Of a stretch of DNA of 6,551 nt, positions 1-4,992 are shown piece by piece. The stretch is from contig JAICPV010000131.1 of NCBI GenBank assembly GCA_025929655.1, forward strand, positions 1 to 6,551. Reading direction: 5' to 3'. The first letter of the stretch is position 1. Each line of letters begins with the position of its first letter. Below the pieces are notes generated by a model. The model saw nothing but the letters and a program-made list of their open reading frames with translations, did not search any database and was not told the origin of the DNA. A program made the translations under genes and the position numbers. Source of the stretch: Pyrinomonadaceae bacterium. Lineage in GTDB: Bacteria > Acidobacteriota > Blastocatellia > Pyrinomonadales > Pyrinomonadaceae.

Positions 1-476
1 AAAACTTTTAATGTGTCTTCGTCGATGCCGAGTGCATCGAGCGGGAGTTCGTCATGCTTGTCCTCGTCGACGACCGTGATGCCCTTTCGATTGCGAGCGT
101 AAAGCTCTGCGGTGCTTGCATTTGCGGCAATGGCGAGGCTGCCGTCAAGTCCTCGGCTCTGCATCTCGTTTACGATGCTCTCGGCGATCTGCATCGGCGA
201 ACCGATGCGATTTTCGAGCCCGCTGACGTCGAACAAAACACCGCCGTCGATCGCCTCGATGCGGTAGGAGAATTGCTCGGCGATGGTGACAAGGTACGAG
301 TTACGAGTGCCGAGACCAAAGCTCCCCTCCTTACGAAGGAGGGGTGCGACTTTAGTCGCGGAGTGGTTCTCTGGCTTTGAATTGGAAGGAGAAAGAACCA
401 CCCCGTCCGCCGAAGCGGCGTCCACCCCTCCTTCGTAAGGAGGGGAGCTTAGGAGACAGGCATAAAGCTTACTCAT
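1..476 (-). CDS. imuB: ImuB, Y-family DNA polymerase-like protein (3' end beyond window; palindromic insertion near N-terminus)
   Basis: This is the first 158 codons of an ImuB-type protein, the inactive Y-family polymerase homologue that works with ImuA and DnaE2 in damage-induced translesion synthesis. The ATG at 476 overlaps the imuA stop (ATGAGTAA), which implies translational coupling and fixes the start. After residues 1-8 (MSKLYACL) come 47 residues encoded by a palindromic element (residues 9-55, containing SPPYEGG and PLLRKEG). The conserved palm follows: IAEQFSYRIEAIDGG (65-79), then VLFDVSGLENRIG (80-92), where active polymerases carry the SxDE catalytic motif. With the element removed, the protein reads MSKLYACLGTRNSYLV and lacks the usual N-terminal stretch holding the first catalytic aspartate. 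This fits a non-catalytic ImuB. The frame stays open to base 1. The family call rests on motif recognition and on the imuA neighbour; a DinB-like protein is less likely. Confidence 0.8.
   Translation of the reverse strand, partial: MSKLYACLLSSPPYEGGVDAASADGVVLSPSNSKPENHSATKVAPLLRKEGSFGLGTRNSYLVTIAEQFSYRIEAIDGGVLFDVSGLENRIGSPMQIAESIVNEMQSRGLDGSLAIAANASTAELYARNRKGITVVDEDKHDELPLDALGIDEDTLKV
317..452. mobile_element. Palindromic non-autonomous element inserted in frame in imuB
   Basis: Two perfect 28-bp inverted repeats (319-346 and 423-450) bound the element. Each arm is itself a hairpin: 9-bp stem CCCCTCCTT/AAGGAGGGG with loop ACG. Between them lie three more hairpins: GCGAC-TTTA-GTCGC (346-359), GTGGTTCT paired with AGAACCAC (363-370 and 394-401), and CCGC-CGAA-GCGG (407-418). 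The 5-bp direct repeat GAGAC flanks it at 312-316 and 453-457, as expected of a target-site duplication. Element plus one GAGAC is 141 bp, exactly 47 codons, with no stop in the imuB frame. It encodes no transposase, so if mobile it would be moved in trans, like MITE or REP sequences. The boundaries rest on the short direct repeat and could be off by a few bases. Confidence 0.8.
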
Positions 477-1116
477 CCACGTACCGTGCCTCCATTTTTC
501 TGAACTCGGGCTTGACGATTAACGGCTTGCGCGTGTTGAGATTTATCTGCAGCTCGCCGAGCAGCTTGAAACGGCCGCTACCGCGCCATACCGCACGATA
601 CGCGTCGAAGAAGTAGGCTTGATCAGCGGCGGAATTCACAAACGAACGATTGCCGGTGACAATGAGCAGCGTCTGCCCGTCGCGTATCTTTGTGCGAAAG
701 CGATACCAGTAAGTTTTCGGAATGAGGTTCAGCTCTTTGCGGTGAACCCCGGCGAGATTCAGCCAGAGCATCCCGAAACCCTTCGCCTGCAAAATGTAGT
801 CGGCCGCCGTAAGCGCGTTTTCGACGCTGCCGCCGCAGCGGACCCAAAGCAGATTTTCGAGCACGACGCCGTTCGCGTCCGCCGAATACGGATCGAACGC
901 GTTGTTGAGATCGACGACGGCGCAAACCTCGCCATCCTGCGTCAGGCGCGAAAGAATGTTCAAAGTCAGGCTCGTTTTGCCCGCCGTCTGCTCGCCGGTG
1001 AATTCCGTGACGCCGCCGCGAAGAAGCCGAAGATCGCCCGCCTCGACATAAGAGCGGCCGACCTTTTGCTCCTCATGTAGGTGTGATAATTTTTTGACGA
1101 CGCTCAAATGGGCCAT
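469..1116 (-). CDS. imuA: ImuA, RecA-like ATPase-fold mutagenesis protein
   Basis: A 215-residue RecA/ImuA-family protein, the accessory factor of the ImuA-ImuB-DnaE2 mutasome. The Walker A motif GEQTAGKT is at residues 41-48. The segment CAVVDLNNAFDP (65-76) aligns with the RecA segment around its catalytic glutamate, but that position is Asn here (N71), so ATP hydrolysis may be weak or absent. The segment LENLLWVR follows as in RecA-fold proteins. An in-frame ATG at 1140 would give 223 residues. I prefer 1116 because a consensus-like -10 box (1129-1134) lies between the two, so a transcript from it could not contain the ATG at 1140. Neither start has a Shine-Dalgarno sequence, and the leader would be only about 5 nt. 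imuB follows with an 8-nt overlap. A SulA or plain RecA paralogue is the alternative; the imuB neighbour favours ImuA. Confidence 0.82.
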   Translation of the reverse strand: MAHLSVVKKLSHLHEEQKVGRSYVEAGDLRLLRGGVTEFTGEQTAGKTSLTLNILSRLTQDGEVCAVVDLNNAFDPYSADANGVVLENLLWVRCGGSVENALTAADYILQAKGFGMLWLNLAGVHRKELNLIPKTYWYRFRTKIRDGQTLLIVTGNRSFVNSAADQAYFFDAYRAVWRGSGRFKLLGELQINLNTRKPLIVKPEFRKMEARYVDE

Positions 1117-1128
1117 AACGATTGTGCA

Positions 1129-1157
1129 ATCATATCCCATCTGTGAAACACGGTCAA
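1129..1157 (-). promoter_or_regulatory. Sigma-70-type promoter of imuA-imuB
   Basis: On the minus strand, TTGACC (1152-1157) is separated by 17 nt from TATGAT (1129-1134). Both boxes match the sigma-70 consensus 5 of 6. Transcription would begin near 1122, only a few bases before the ATG at 1116, so the mRNA would be nearly leaderless. This placement is the main argument against the ATG at 1140 as the imuA start. Confidence 0.65.
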
Positions 1158-1163
1158 AACAAA

Positions 1164-1175
1164 TTAGCCCGCTAA
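1164..1175. promoter_or_regulatory. Small palindrome next to imuA -35 box, possible operator
   Basis: TTAGC-CC-GCTAA is a perfect 5-bp inverted repeat with a 2-nt spacer, ending 6 bp upstream of the imuA -35 box. imuAB operons are commonly SOS-controlled, so a LexA-type repressor is one possible binder. The sequence does not match the SOS box consensus sequences I know (for example CTGT-N8-ACAG or GAAC-N4-GTTC). A short palindrome like this can also occur by chance. Confidence 0.25.
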
Positions 1176-1265
1176 GTTATGGCATTAAAGGTTTTACGTG
1201 AATTGCTAAGGCCTAAAATAGACTAACTAAAGGCATTTAACCTGAAAACCCGAAAACCGAGAATA

Positions 1266-1278
1266 TCGCAAATTGCGA
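1266..1278. promoter_or_regulatory. Operator O1 of the higBA locus
   Basis: TCGCAAATTGCGA is a perfect palindrome around its central base, with half-sites TCGCA and TGCGA spaced by 3 nt. It has the same half-sites and spacing as the second palindrome 33 bp downstream (centre to centre, about three helical turns). It lies just upstream of the -35 box. The likely binder is the HTH antitoxin HigA, alone or with HigB, which in this family represses its own promoter. Confidence 0.65.
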
Positions 1279-1286
1279 AATTTTTC

Positions 1287-1315
1287 TCGACAAATATATC
1301 GCAGTTTGCGATAAT
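1287..1315 (+). promoter_or_regulatory. Promoter of the higBA locus
   Basis: TCGACA (1287-1292), a 17-nt spacer and GATAAT (1310-1315) each match the sigma-70 consensus in 5 of 6 positions. Predicted initiation near 1322 leaves a leader of about 8 nt before the higB ATG at 1330, and there is no Shine-Dalgarno sequence. Operator O2 fills the spacer and overlaps the -10 box, so a bound repressor would block RNA polymerase. Confidence 0.65.
1297..1313. promoter_or_regulatory. Operator O2 of the higBA locus
   Basis: TATCGCA-GTT-TGCGATA is a perfect 7-bp inverted repeat with a 3-nt spacer. It repeats the half-site design of O1 and covers the promoter spacer and most of the -10 box, which is typical of toxin-antitoxin autoregulation. 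Confidence 0.7.
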
Positions 1316-1329
1316 CCCTTAGACCAACG

Positions 1330-1626
1330 ATGCACATAATCTCAAGAAGCCGACTGAGAGAGTTTTGGGAGCAAGATGCACGGTCACGATCAGCATTGGA
1401 TGAGTGGTTTAAACGGCTGAAAAAACTTAAACCGGCAAACATCGCGGAGTTGCGCCAAACTTTTCCGCACGCAGATCCCGTCGGAACCTGCATCGTATTT
1501 AATATTGGCGGCAACAAATCCCGCTTGGTAACCAAAATCGATTTTCACCGCCAGACCGTATATGTGCGACATGTGATGACCCACAAAGAATACGACAAAG
1601 AAAAGTGGAAAACGGATTGCAGCTAA
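1330..1626 (+). CDS. higB: HigB-family toxin (RelE-fold mRNA interferase)
   Basis: A 98-residue protein of typical HigB toxin length. Members of this family cut mRNA on the ribosome and are held inactive by the HigA antitoxin. Recognisable family features in order are the N-terminal MHIISRSRLREFWE, a basic helical segment with WFKRLKKLKPANIAEL (residues 26-41), the core strand CIVFNIGGNKSRLV, and the C-terminal VRHVMTHKEYDK. No truncation or frameshift is visible. The ATG at 1330 lies just downstream of the operator-promoter region with almost no leader. The antitoxin ATG follows one base after the stop, giving the toxin-first gene order usual for higBA. Confidence 0.88.
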   Translation: MHIISRSRLREFWEQDARSRSALDEWFKRLKKLKPANIAELRQTFPHADPVGTCIVFNIGGNKSRLVTKIDFHRQTVYVRHVMTHKEYDKEKWKTDCS

Positions 1627-1627
1627 G

Positions 1628-2031
1628 ATGAGGACTCGATACGATCCAAACAAATACGGCAAACTTTTGTTCGACACCCTTCCCGGAGTAATAGAGACCG
1701 AGGACGAGAATGAGCGGGCATTGGAAATCGTCTGGGGCCTGATGAAAAGGGTGAGGGCAACCTGTCTCCTGAAGAAGATAAGCTGATCCGGTTGCTTGTT
1801 CGGCTGATCGAAGACTTTGAGGAAAAAACCTATCCAATGGGGACTGTGTCGCCGCTCGCGACGTTAACGGCACTTGTTCAGGAACACCAGCTAAAACAAA
1901 AAGATCTCATTGAGATATTTGGTACTCAAAGCATCGCTTCCGAGGTACTGAATGGGAAACGCGGGATAAGCAAAACGCACGCCCGGCGCCTTGCCGACCG
2001 TTTCAACGTACCGGCCGATCTATTTATTTGA
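1628..2031 (+). pseudogene. higA: HigA-family antitoxin, frameshifted
   Basis: Two frames together make one HigA-type antitoxin with a C-terminal HTH domain. The first frame (1628-1786, 52 codons) begins MRTRYDPNKYGKLLFDTLP and runs through ERALEIVWGLMKR before diverging to a stop at 1784. The second frame continues as KGEGNLSPEEDKLIRLL from about 1747 through the HTH (LKQKDLIEIFGTQSIASEVL, then GKRGISKTHARRLADRF) to the stop at 2031. One extra base in the A run at 1745-1748 (AAAA to AAAAA) would restore a continuous protein of about 134 residues reading MKKGEGNLSPEE, the usual family length. The break lies between the N-terminal part and the DNA-binding domain. Possible causes are a real mutation, a sequencing error in the homopolymer, or recoding; GAAAAGG is not a good -1 slippery site. 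The HTH piece could start at TTG 1792 or ATG 1837. Confidence 0.85.
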
Positions 2032-2037
2032 ATCCAA

Positions 2038-2889
2038 TTACTTCCTCCCGATGATCGTTAATCCGATCCCGCCAAGGATCAAAGCAGCGGCAATAACAAG
2101 ACGCAGGTCGGCTGCCTCGGACAAAAACCAGACTCCGATCGCAGCGGCTATGACCGGGACGGAAAGTTGCAGCACGGCCGCACGGGTCGCGGTGTGATGT
2201 TTCAACGCAGCGTACCAAATCGCATAACCAACGCCTGAGGTGACGGCACCAGAGATCGCGGCCAGGAGAACACCACGACTCGATAAACGCAACTGCGCGA
2301 AGAACGGGATCGCAGCGAGAATGATCATCGGCACGGAGCGAACAAAATTTCCGGTCGTGTCCGCGAGCGGTTCGCCGCTTCCCTTTCCGCGAAGCGTGTA
2401 AAATCCCCACGCGATCCCCGCAGCGGTCATAAGCAACGCATTAACCAACGGAGGTGCCGCCAAACCTGGCAAGACCAAATACACGAGCCCGCCGACAGCC
2501 ACGATCAAACCGATCCATTCGAGAGCCGTCGGCCGTTCACCGCGAAAGATCGAAACTCCGATCATCGTGATCTGAACGGCACCGAACAAAACAAGCGCGC
2601 CGGTTCCGGCGGTCAGCCCGAGATACGCAAACGAAAAACAGATCGCGTACGCGAATAGAAAAAACGCGGACGCCCAATTACCGCTGTTGCGAATTCCCTT
2701 TTTCGAACTAAAGAAATACGCAAGTATAAATAGCGCCATCGCTCCCGAGAGGAGACGCGCCAAAGTAAAGCCAGCCGCATCGATCTCACCGCCGCGAAGC
2801 GCGAGCCTGCAAAGAATGGAATTGAACGCGAATGCTGTGAGTGCAAATGCTGTGTAGGCGAAGACCTTGATCATCTCATTCGCACTCAC
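2038..2889 (-). CDS. EamA/DMT-family transporter
   Basis: A 283-residue inner-membrane protein of the drug/metabolite transporter superfamily, made of two EamA repeats. About ten hydrophobic segments can be read, near residues 8-28, 41-60, 73-90, 95-114, 123-141, 149-164, 182-200, 206-226, 236-256 and 263-281. The second repeat contains the recognisable SGVGYAIWYAALKHHTATRA segment followed by VPVIAAAIGVWFLSE. Members export or import small metabolites such as amino acids; the substrate cannot be told from sequence. The start taken is GTG 2889, with a weak GGAAG nine bases upstream; ATG 2874, five codons in, is an alternative. The gene converges on higA with only 6 bp between stops, so there is no room for a dedicated terminator. 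Upstream lies the 70-bp palindrome. Confidence 0.9.
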   Translation of the reverse strand: MSANEMIKVFAYTAFALTAFAFNSILCRLALRGGEIDAAGFTLARLLSGAMALFILAYFFSSKKGIRNSGNWASAFFLFAYAICFSFAYLGLTAGTGALVLFGAVQITMIGVSIFRGERPTALEWIGLIVAVGGLVYLVLPGLAAPPLVNALLMTAAGIAWGFYTLRGKGSGEPLADTTGNFVRSVPMIILAAIPFFAQLRLSSRGVLLAAISGAVTSGVGYAIWYAALKHHTATRAAVLQLSVPVIAAAIGVWFLSEAADLRLVIAAALILGGIGLTIIGRK

Positions 2890-2905
2890 TCAGAAGAACT
2901 TCCGT

Positions 2906-2975
2906 AATAAGTGAGGTGTGATAAGTGAACCGTGAAAAAGACTTTTCACATATCATCTATCACTTTTCACTTATT
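2906..2975. repeat. 70-bp imperfect palindrome between transporter and small acidic gene
   Basis: Arms 2906-2938 and 2943-2975 pair without bulges in 25 of 33 positions: AATAAGTGA, GTGATA, TGA and GTGAAAA each meet their complement around the loop AGAC (2939-2942). Each arm also contains internal repetition; TAAGTGA occurs at 2908 and 2922. The AT-rich, repetitive character differs from the GC-rich palindromes elsewhere in the window. There is no U-tract, so it is not a classical intrinsic terminator, though a transcript from the small gene would form a long hairpin here. Confidence 0.75.
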
Positions 2976-2984
2976 CCGTAGGTT

Positions 2985-3221
2985 TCAATCGCGAATTCGC
3001 GCGGCGCCTGTCGTGGTATCCGATGAATCCTGAACCGCTCCCACGCCGTCTTCAGGCATCGTTTGCTCGTGGTTGTCCAGCGAATGGTCTTTGCCGCCTT
3101 TCAAACGTCCGTCCGGCCCGTCGATAGCGGCCACGTCCTCGTCGCTAACCGTTCCGTCGCTGTTCGGAAGATCATGCCCGGTCTGCAAATCGTCGTGTTC
3201 CCGTCTTTGTTGCTGCTGCAT
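2985..3221 (-). CDS. Small acidic hydrophilic protein of unknown function
   Basis: A 78-residue protein I do not recognise. It begins with MQQQQRREHDD and is rich in Asp, Glu, Gly, Gln and Ser. It has no cysteine, no hydrophobic stretch and no signal peptide, so it is probably soluble and largely disordered. The segment VSDEDVAAIDGPDGRLKGG (residues 25-43) faintly recalls the core of CsbD-like stress proteins, but this is too short to name it. The case for a real gene is the strong ribosome binding site GGAGG (3230-3234), 8 nt before the ATG. It lies 85 bp downstream of lysS on the same strand and may be read through from it or from its own weak promoter. Confidence 0.55.
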   Translation of the reverse strand: MQQQQRREHDDLQTGHDLPNSDGTVSDEDVAAIDGPDGRLKGGKDHSLDNHEQTMPEDGVGAVQDSSDTTTGAARIRD

Positions 3222-3291
3222 TACTAATTCCTCCGAGCGAAATGTAATGCTTTTCGGATCTTATGGTCAGTTCACCTGAATACTCTAGACC

Positions 3292-3325
3292 GAACCGACC
3301 GCCCGCTTACGCAGGCGGTTCTGAC
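3292..3325. repeat. Palindromic repeat forming the end of lysS
   Basis: ACCGCC (3298-3303) pairs with GGCGGT (3314-3319), extended inward by GC/GC across one mismatch to the loop TTAC (3307-3310). The lysS stop codon TAA (minus strand, 3307-3309) sits in that loop. The right end GGCGGTTCTGAC (3314-3325) is identical over 12 bp to 4307-4318 inside lysS, which points to a shared repeat family. As RNA it would fold just at the lysS stop and could weakly protect or terminate the message; no U-tract follows. Confidence 0.6.
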
Positions 3326-4986
3326 AAATCCGGGTCGCGCCTCTCTGGCCGCATGTGCGGGAAAAGGATGACGTCCCGGATAGAGTGTTTATTCGTCAGC
3401 AGCATCGTCAAGCGGTCGATACCAATGCCGATGCCCGCTGCGGGCGGCATGCCGTACGAAAGCGCGCGGATGTAATCTTCGTCAAGCACCATCGCTTCCT
3501 CGTCGCCGCGTTCTCGTTCGGCCATCTGATCGACAAAGCGGTCGTACTGCTCGCGCGGATCGTTGAGCTCGCTGAATCCGTTAGCGACCTCCATCCGATT
3601 GATGTAAAGCTCGAACCGTTCTGCGAATATCGGATTTTCCGGTGACGCTTTCGAAAGCGGCGAGATCGATTTTGGAAAATCGATAATGAATGTCGGCTGA
3701 ATCAGTTTAGGTTCGACGTGCGTGTCGAAAACGGAGACGATCTCGTTGTCGCGGGCCTCGACGCCGGGAGCGTATTTACCGATAGCGTCGCGCATTGAGA
3801 TCCTTTCGAAATTTGAAAAATCAAGCGTATTCCCTTCGTATTCTAGCTGCAGTGTGCCGGCAGCATTCAGCACAGATTCCTTTAACAGCTCTTCGCAGAA
3901 ATCCATCATTCCGTTGACGTCCATGTAGGCGCAATAGAACTCGAGCATGGTGAATTCGGGATTGTGCTTATACGAGATGCCTTCGTTGCGGAAATTGCGG
4001 TTCAGTTCGTAAACCTTTTCGAATCCGCCGACGAGGAGACGTTTTAGATACAGCTCGGGCGCGATGCGTGCGTAGAGTGTGATGTCGAGAGCATTGTGAT
4101 GAGTTTCGAATGGCTTTGCGGCGGCGCCAGTCGCCTTGGGCGTGAGCATCGGCGTCTCGACTTCGATGTAGCCGTGGTCTTCGAGGAAACGACGTAGTGA
4201 AGATATCACTCGAGCTCTTCGTTCAAAGACCTCTCGTGTGGTTAAATCCTGGCCACCCGCTGACTTAGCCACCCCGCTCGCAGATGCTGCGGCGGGGGCC
4301 CCGGTCGGCGGTTCTGACCTGACCTGCAGGCTCGATGCGATCAGGTCGGCGTAACGCTGACGCTGCCGAATTTCAGGATCGGCGATGCCGTGCATTTTGT
4401 CGGGCATCGGCAGCATCGCTTTTGCTAGGAATTGCAGTTGCTCGACATGAACGCTCAGCTCGCCGGTATTTGTAATGAACAGATATCCTTCGACGCCGAT
4501 GAAATCGCCGTGATCCAATAAACCGAAAGCAGTCCAAGAGTCTTGAGGGTCCAGAGAGTCCCGCGAGTCGTTCCGAACGAAAACGAAATCTTCCTTTCGG
4601 CAATAGATCTGAATGCGCGAAATGCCGTCGCTGAGATGGACGAACGCCGCCTTTCCCATCACCCTGGGGGGTACTGCCACGCGGCCTGCGATACGCACAT
4701 TTCCTAGTTCTTTCAGCCTTGCATTCAACGCATCTTTGATCTCCGCGGGCGGCCGCTCGCGTTCCCCGAGCTTCGCAACGATCTCACCGATCTCGGTCGA
4801 AACCGCTGCTATCGGCGGATACGACAAAAGTGCTGTGATCGTATCTTCCGATCCGGAGACGTGCGAACGCTTAAACTTATTCGGATATACATTGCCCACC
4901 AGCCCGCGCAATTTTTCCAAATGCTCATGGCGGGCTTCGGTCTGGTCGTTCGGCTCGACGATCTCTTCGAACTGGGGAATGCTCAT
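3307..4986 (-). CDS. lysS: Lysyl-tRNA synthetase, class II
   Basis: A cytoplasmic class II LysRS that charges tRNA-Lys, 559 residues from the ATG at 4986 against roughly 490-510 in the family. The N-terminal OB-fold anticodon-binding domain includes VRIAGRVAVPPR. The catalytic domain has motif 1 (GYIEVETPML, residues 272-281), motif 2 (FRNEGISYKHNPEFTMLE, 332-349) and motif 3 (GIGIGIDRL, 518-526). All key residues are present, so the enzyme is probably active. The excess length lies partly in repeat-like inserts: DSRDSLDPQDSW (140-151), a 31-residue hairpin-encoded stretch (223-253) between DLIASSLQV and FERRARVI, and a tail RRDPDLSEPPA (549-559) ending in a palindrome. A GTG at 5139 would add 51 residues, but it reads back through the promoter and leader repeat and overlaps mfd. 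No Shine-Dalgarno sequence precedes 4986. A second gene copy cannot be excluded. Confidence 0.96.
   Translation of the reverse strand: MSIPQFEEIVEPNDQTEARHEHLEKLRGLVGNVYPNKFKRSHVSGSEDTITALLSYPPIAAVSTEIGEIVAKLGERERPPAEIKDALNARLKELGNVRIAGRVAVPPRVMGKAAFVHLSDGISRIQIYCRKEDFVFVRNDSRDSLDPQDSWTAFGLLDHGDFIGVEGYLFITNTGELSVHVEQLQFLAKAMLPMPDKMHGIADPEIRQRQRYADLIASSLQVRSEPPTGAPAAASASGVAKSAGGQDLTTREVFERRARVISSLRRFLEDHGYIEVETPMLTPKATGAAAKPFETHHNALDITLYARIAPELYLKRLLVGGFEKVYELNRNFRNEGISYKHNPEFTMLEFYCAYMDVNGMMDFCEELLKESVLNAAGTLQLEYEGNTLDFSNFERISMRDAIGKYAPGVEARDNEIVSVFDTHVEPKLIQPTFIIDFPKSISPLSKASPENPIFAERFELYINRMEVANGFSELNDPREQYDRFVDQMAERERGDEEAMVLDEDYIRALSYGMPPAAGIGIGIDRLTMLLTNKHSIRDVILFPHMRPERRDPDLSEPPA
4233..4320. 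repeat. Hairpin element inserted in frame in lysS
   Basis: The core 4272-4297 is a very strong hairpin: CCCCGC and CGCAG pair with CTGCG and GCGGGG around the loop ATG, with one bulged T. Outside it CCGCTGAC (4257-4264) pairs with GTCGGCGG (4304-4311) with one G-T wobble. The sequence GACCT flanks it at 4228-4232 and 4321-4325 (a further copy lies at 4316-4320), a possible 5-bp target duplication. The spacing of the outer copies is 93 bp, 31 codons, so the frame is kept. The encoded peptide includes SEPPTGAP and SGVAKSAGG. Family LysRS proteins have about 8 residues between DLI and the next FxxRA motif, whereas this one has 37. The exact ends are uncertain. Confidence 0.68.
4534..4569. repeat. 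Four tandem 9-bp repeats inside lysS
   Basis: Read on the minus strand, the units are GACTCGCGG, GACTCTCTG, GACCCTCAA and GACTCTTGG, laid end to end in the lysS frame. They encode DSRDSLDPQDSW (residues 140-151) in the OB-fold region, where most LysRS proteins have a shorter loop before the FKLLD-like segment (here FGLLDHGD). This looks like an expanded minisatellite; the multiple-of-three unit keeps the frame. Confidence 0.6.
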
Positions 4987-4992
4987 AATAAA

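Noticed and set aside
54..380. Open frame of 108 codons on the plus strand opposite imuB.
   Set aside because: The minus-strand frame shows the ImuB motifs and is coupled to imuA. The plus-strand product is arginine- and alanine-scattered with no family features.
312..457. CRISPR array or an insertion sequence with its own transposase.
   Set aside because: There are only two inverted copies, not direct repeats with spacers, and the 136-bp element has no room for a transposase gene.
619..1080. Open frame of 153 codons on the plus strand opposite imuA.
   Set aside because: It mirrors the imuA codons, encodes no recognisable domain, and lies opposite a convincing gene with a Walker A motif.
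1117..1140. ATG at 1140 as the imuA start.
   Set aside because: The predicted -10 box lies downstream of this ATG, and the eight extra residues have no visible conservation. It remains possible if transcription starts further upstream.
1141..1260. Known LexA SOS box upstream of imuA.
   Set aside because: No match to CTGT-N8-ACAG, GAAC-N4-GTTC or GTTC-N7-GTTC was found. Only the small TTAGC/GCTAA palindrome remains, listed at low confidence.
1741..1755. Programmed -1 frameshift producing full-length HigA.
   Set aside because: The zero-frame heptamer is G AAA AGG, which re-pairs poorly after a -1 slip, and I see no clear downstream stem or pseudoknot. A lost base in the A run is simpler.
2032..2037. 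Bidirectional terminator between higA and the transporter gene.
   Set aside because: Only 6 bp separate the stop codons, and no hairpin with a U-tract is visible around them.
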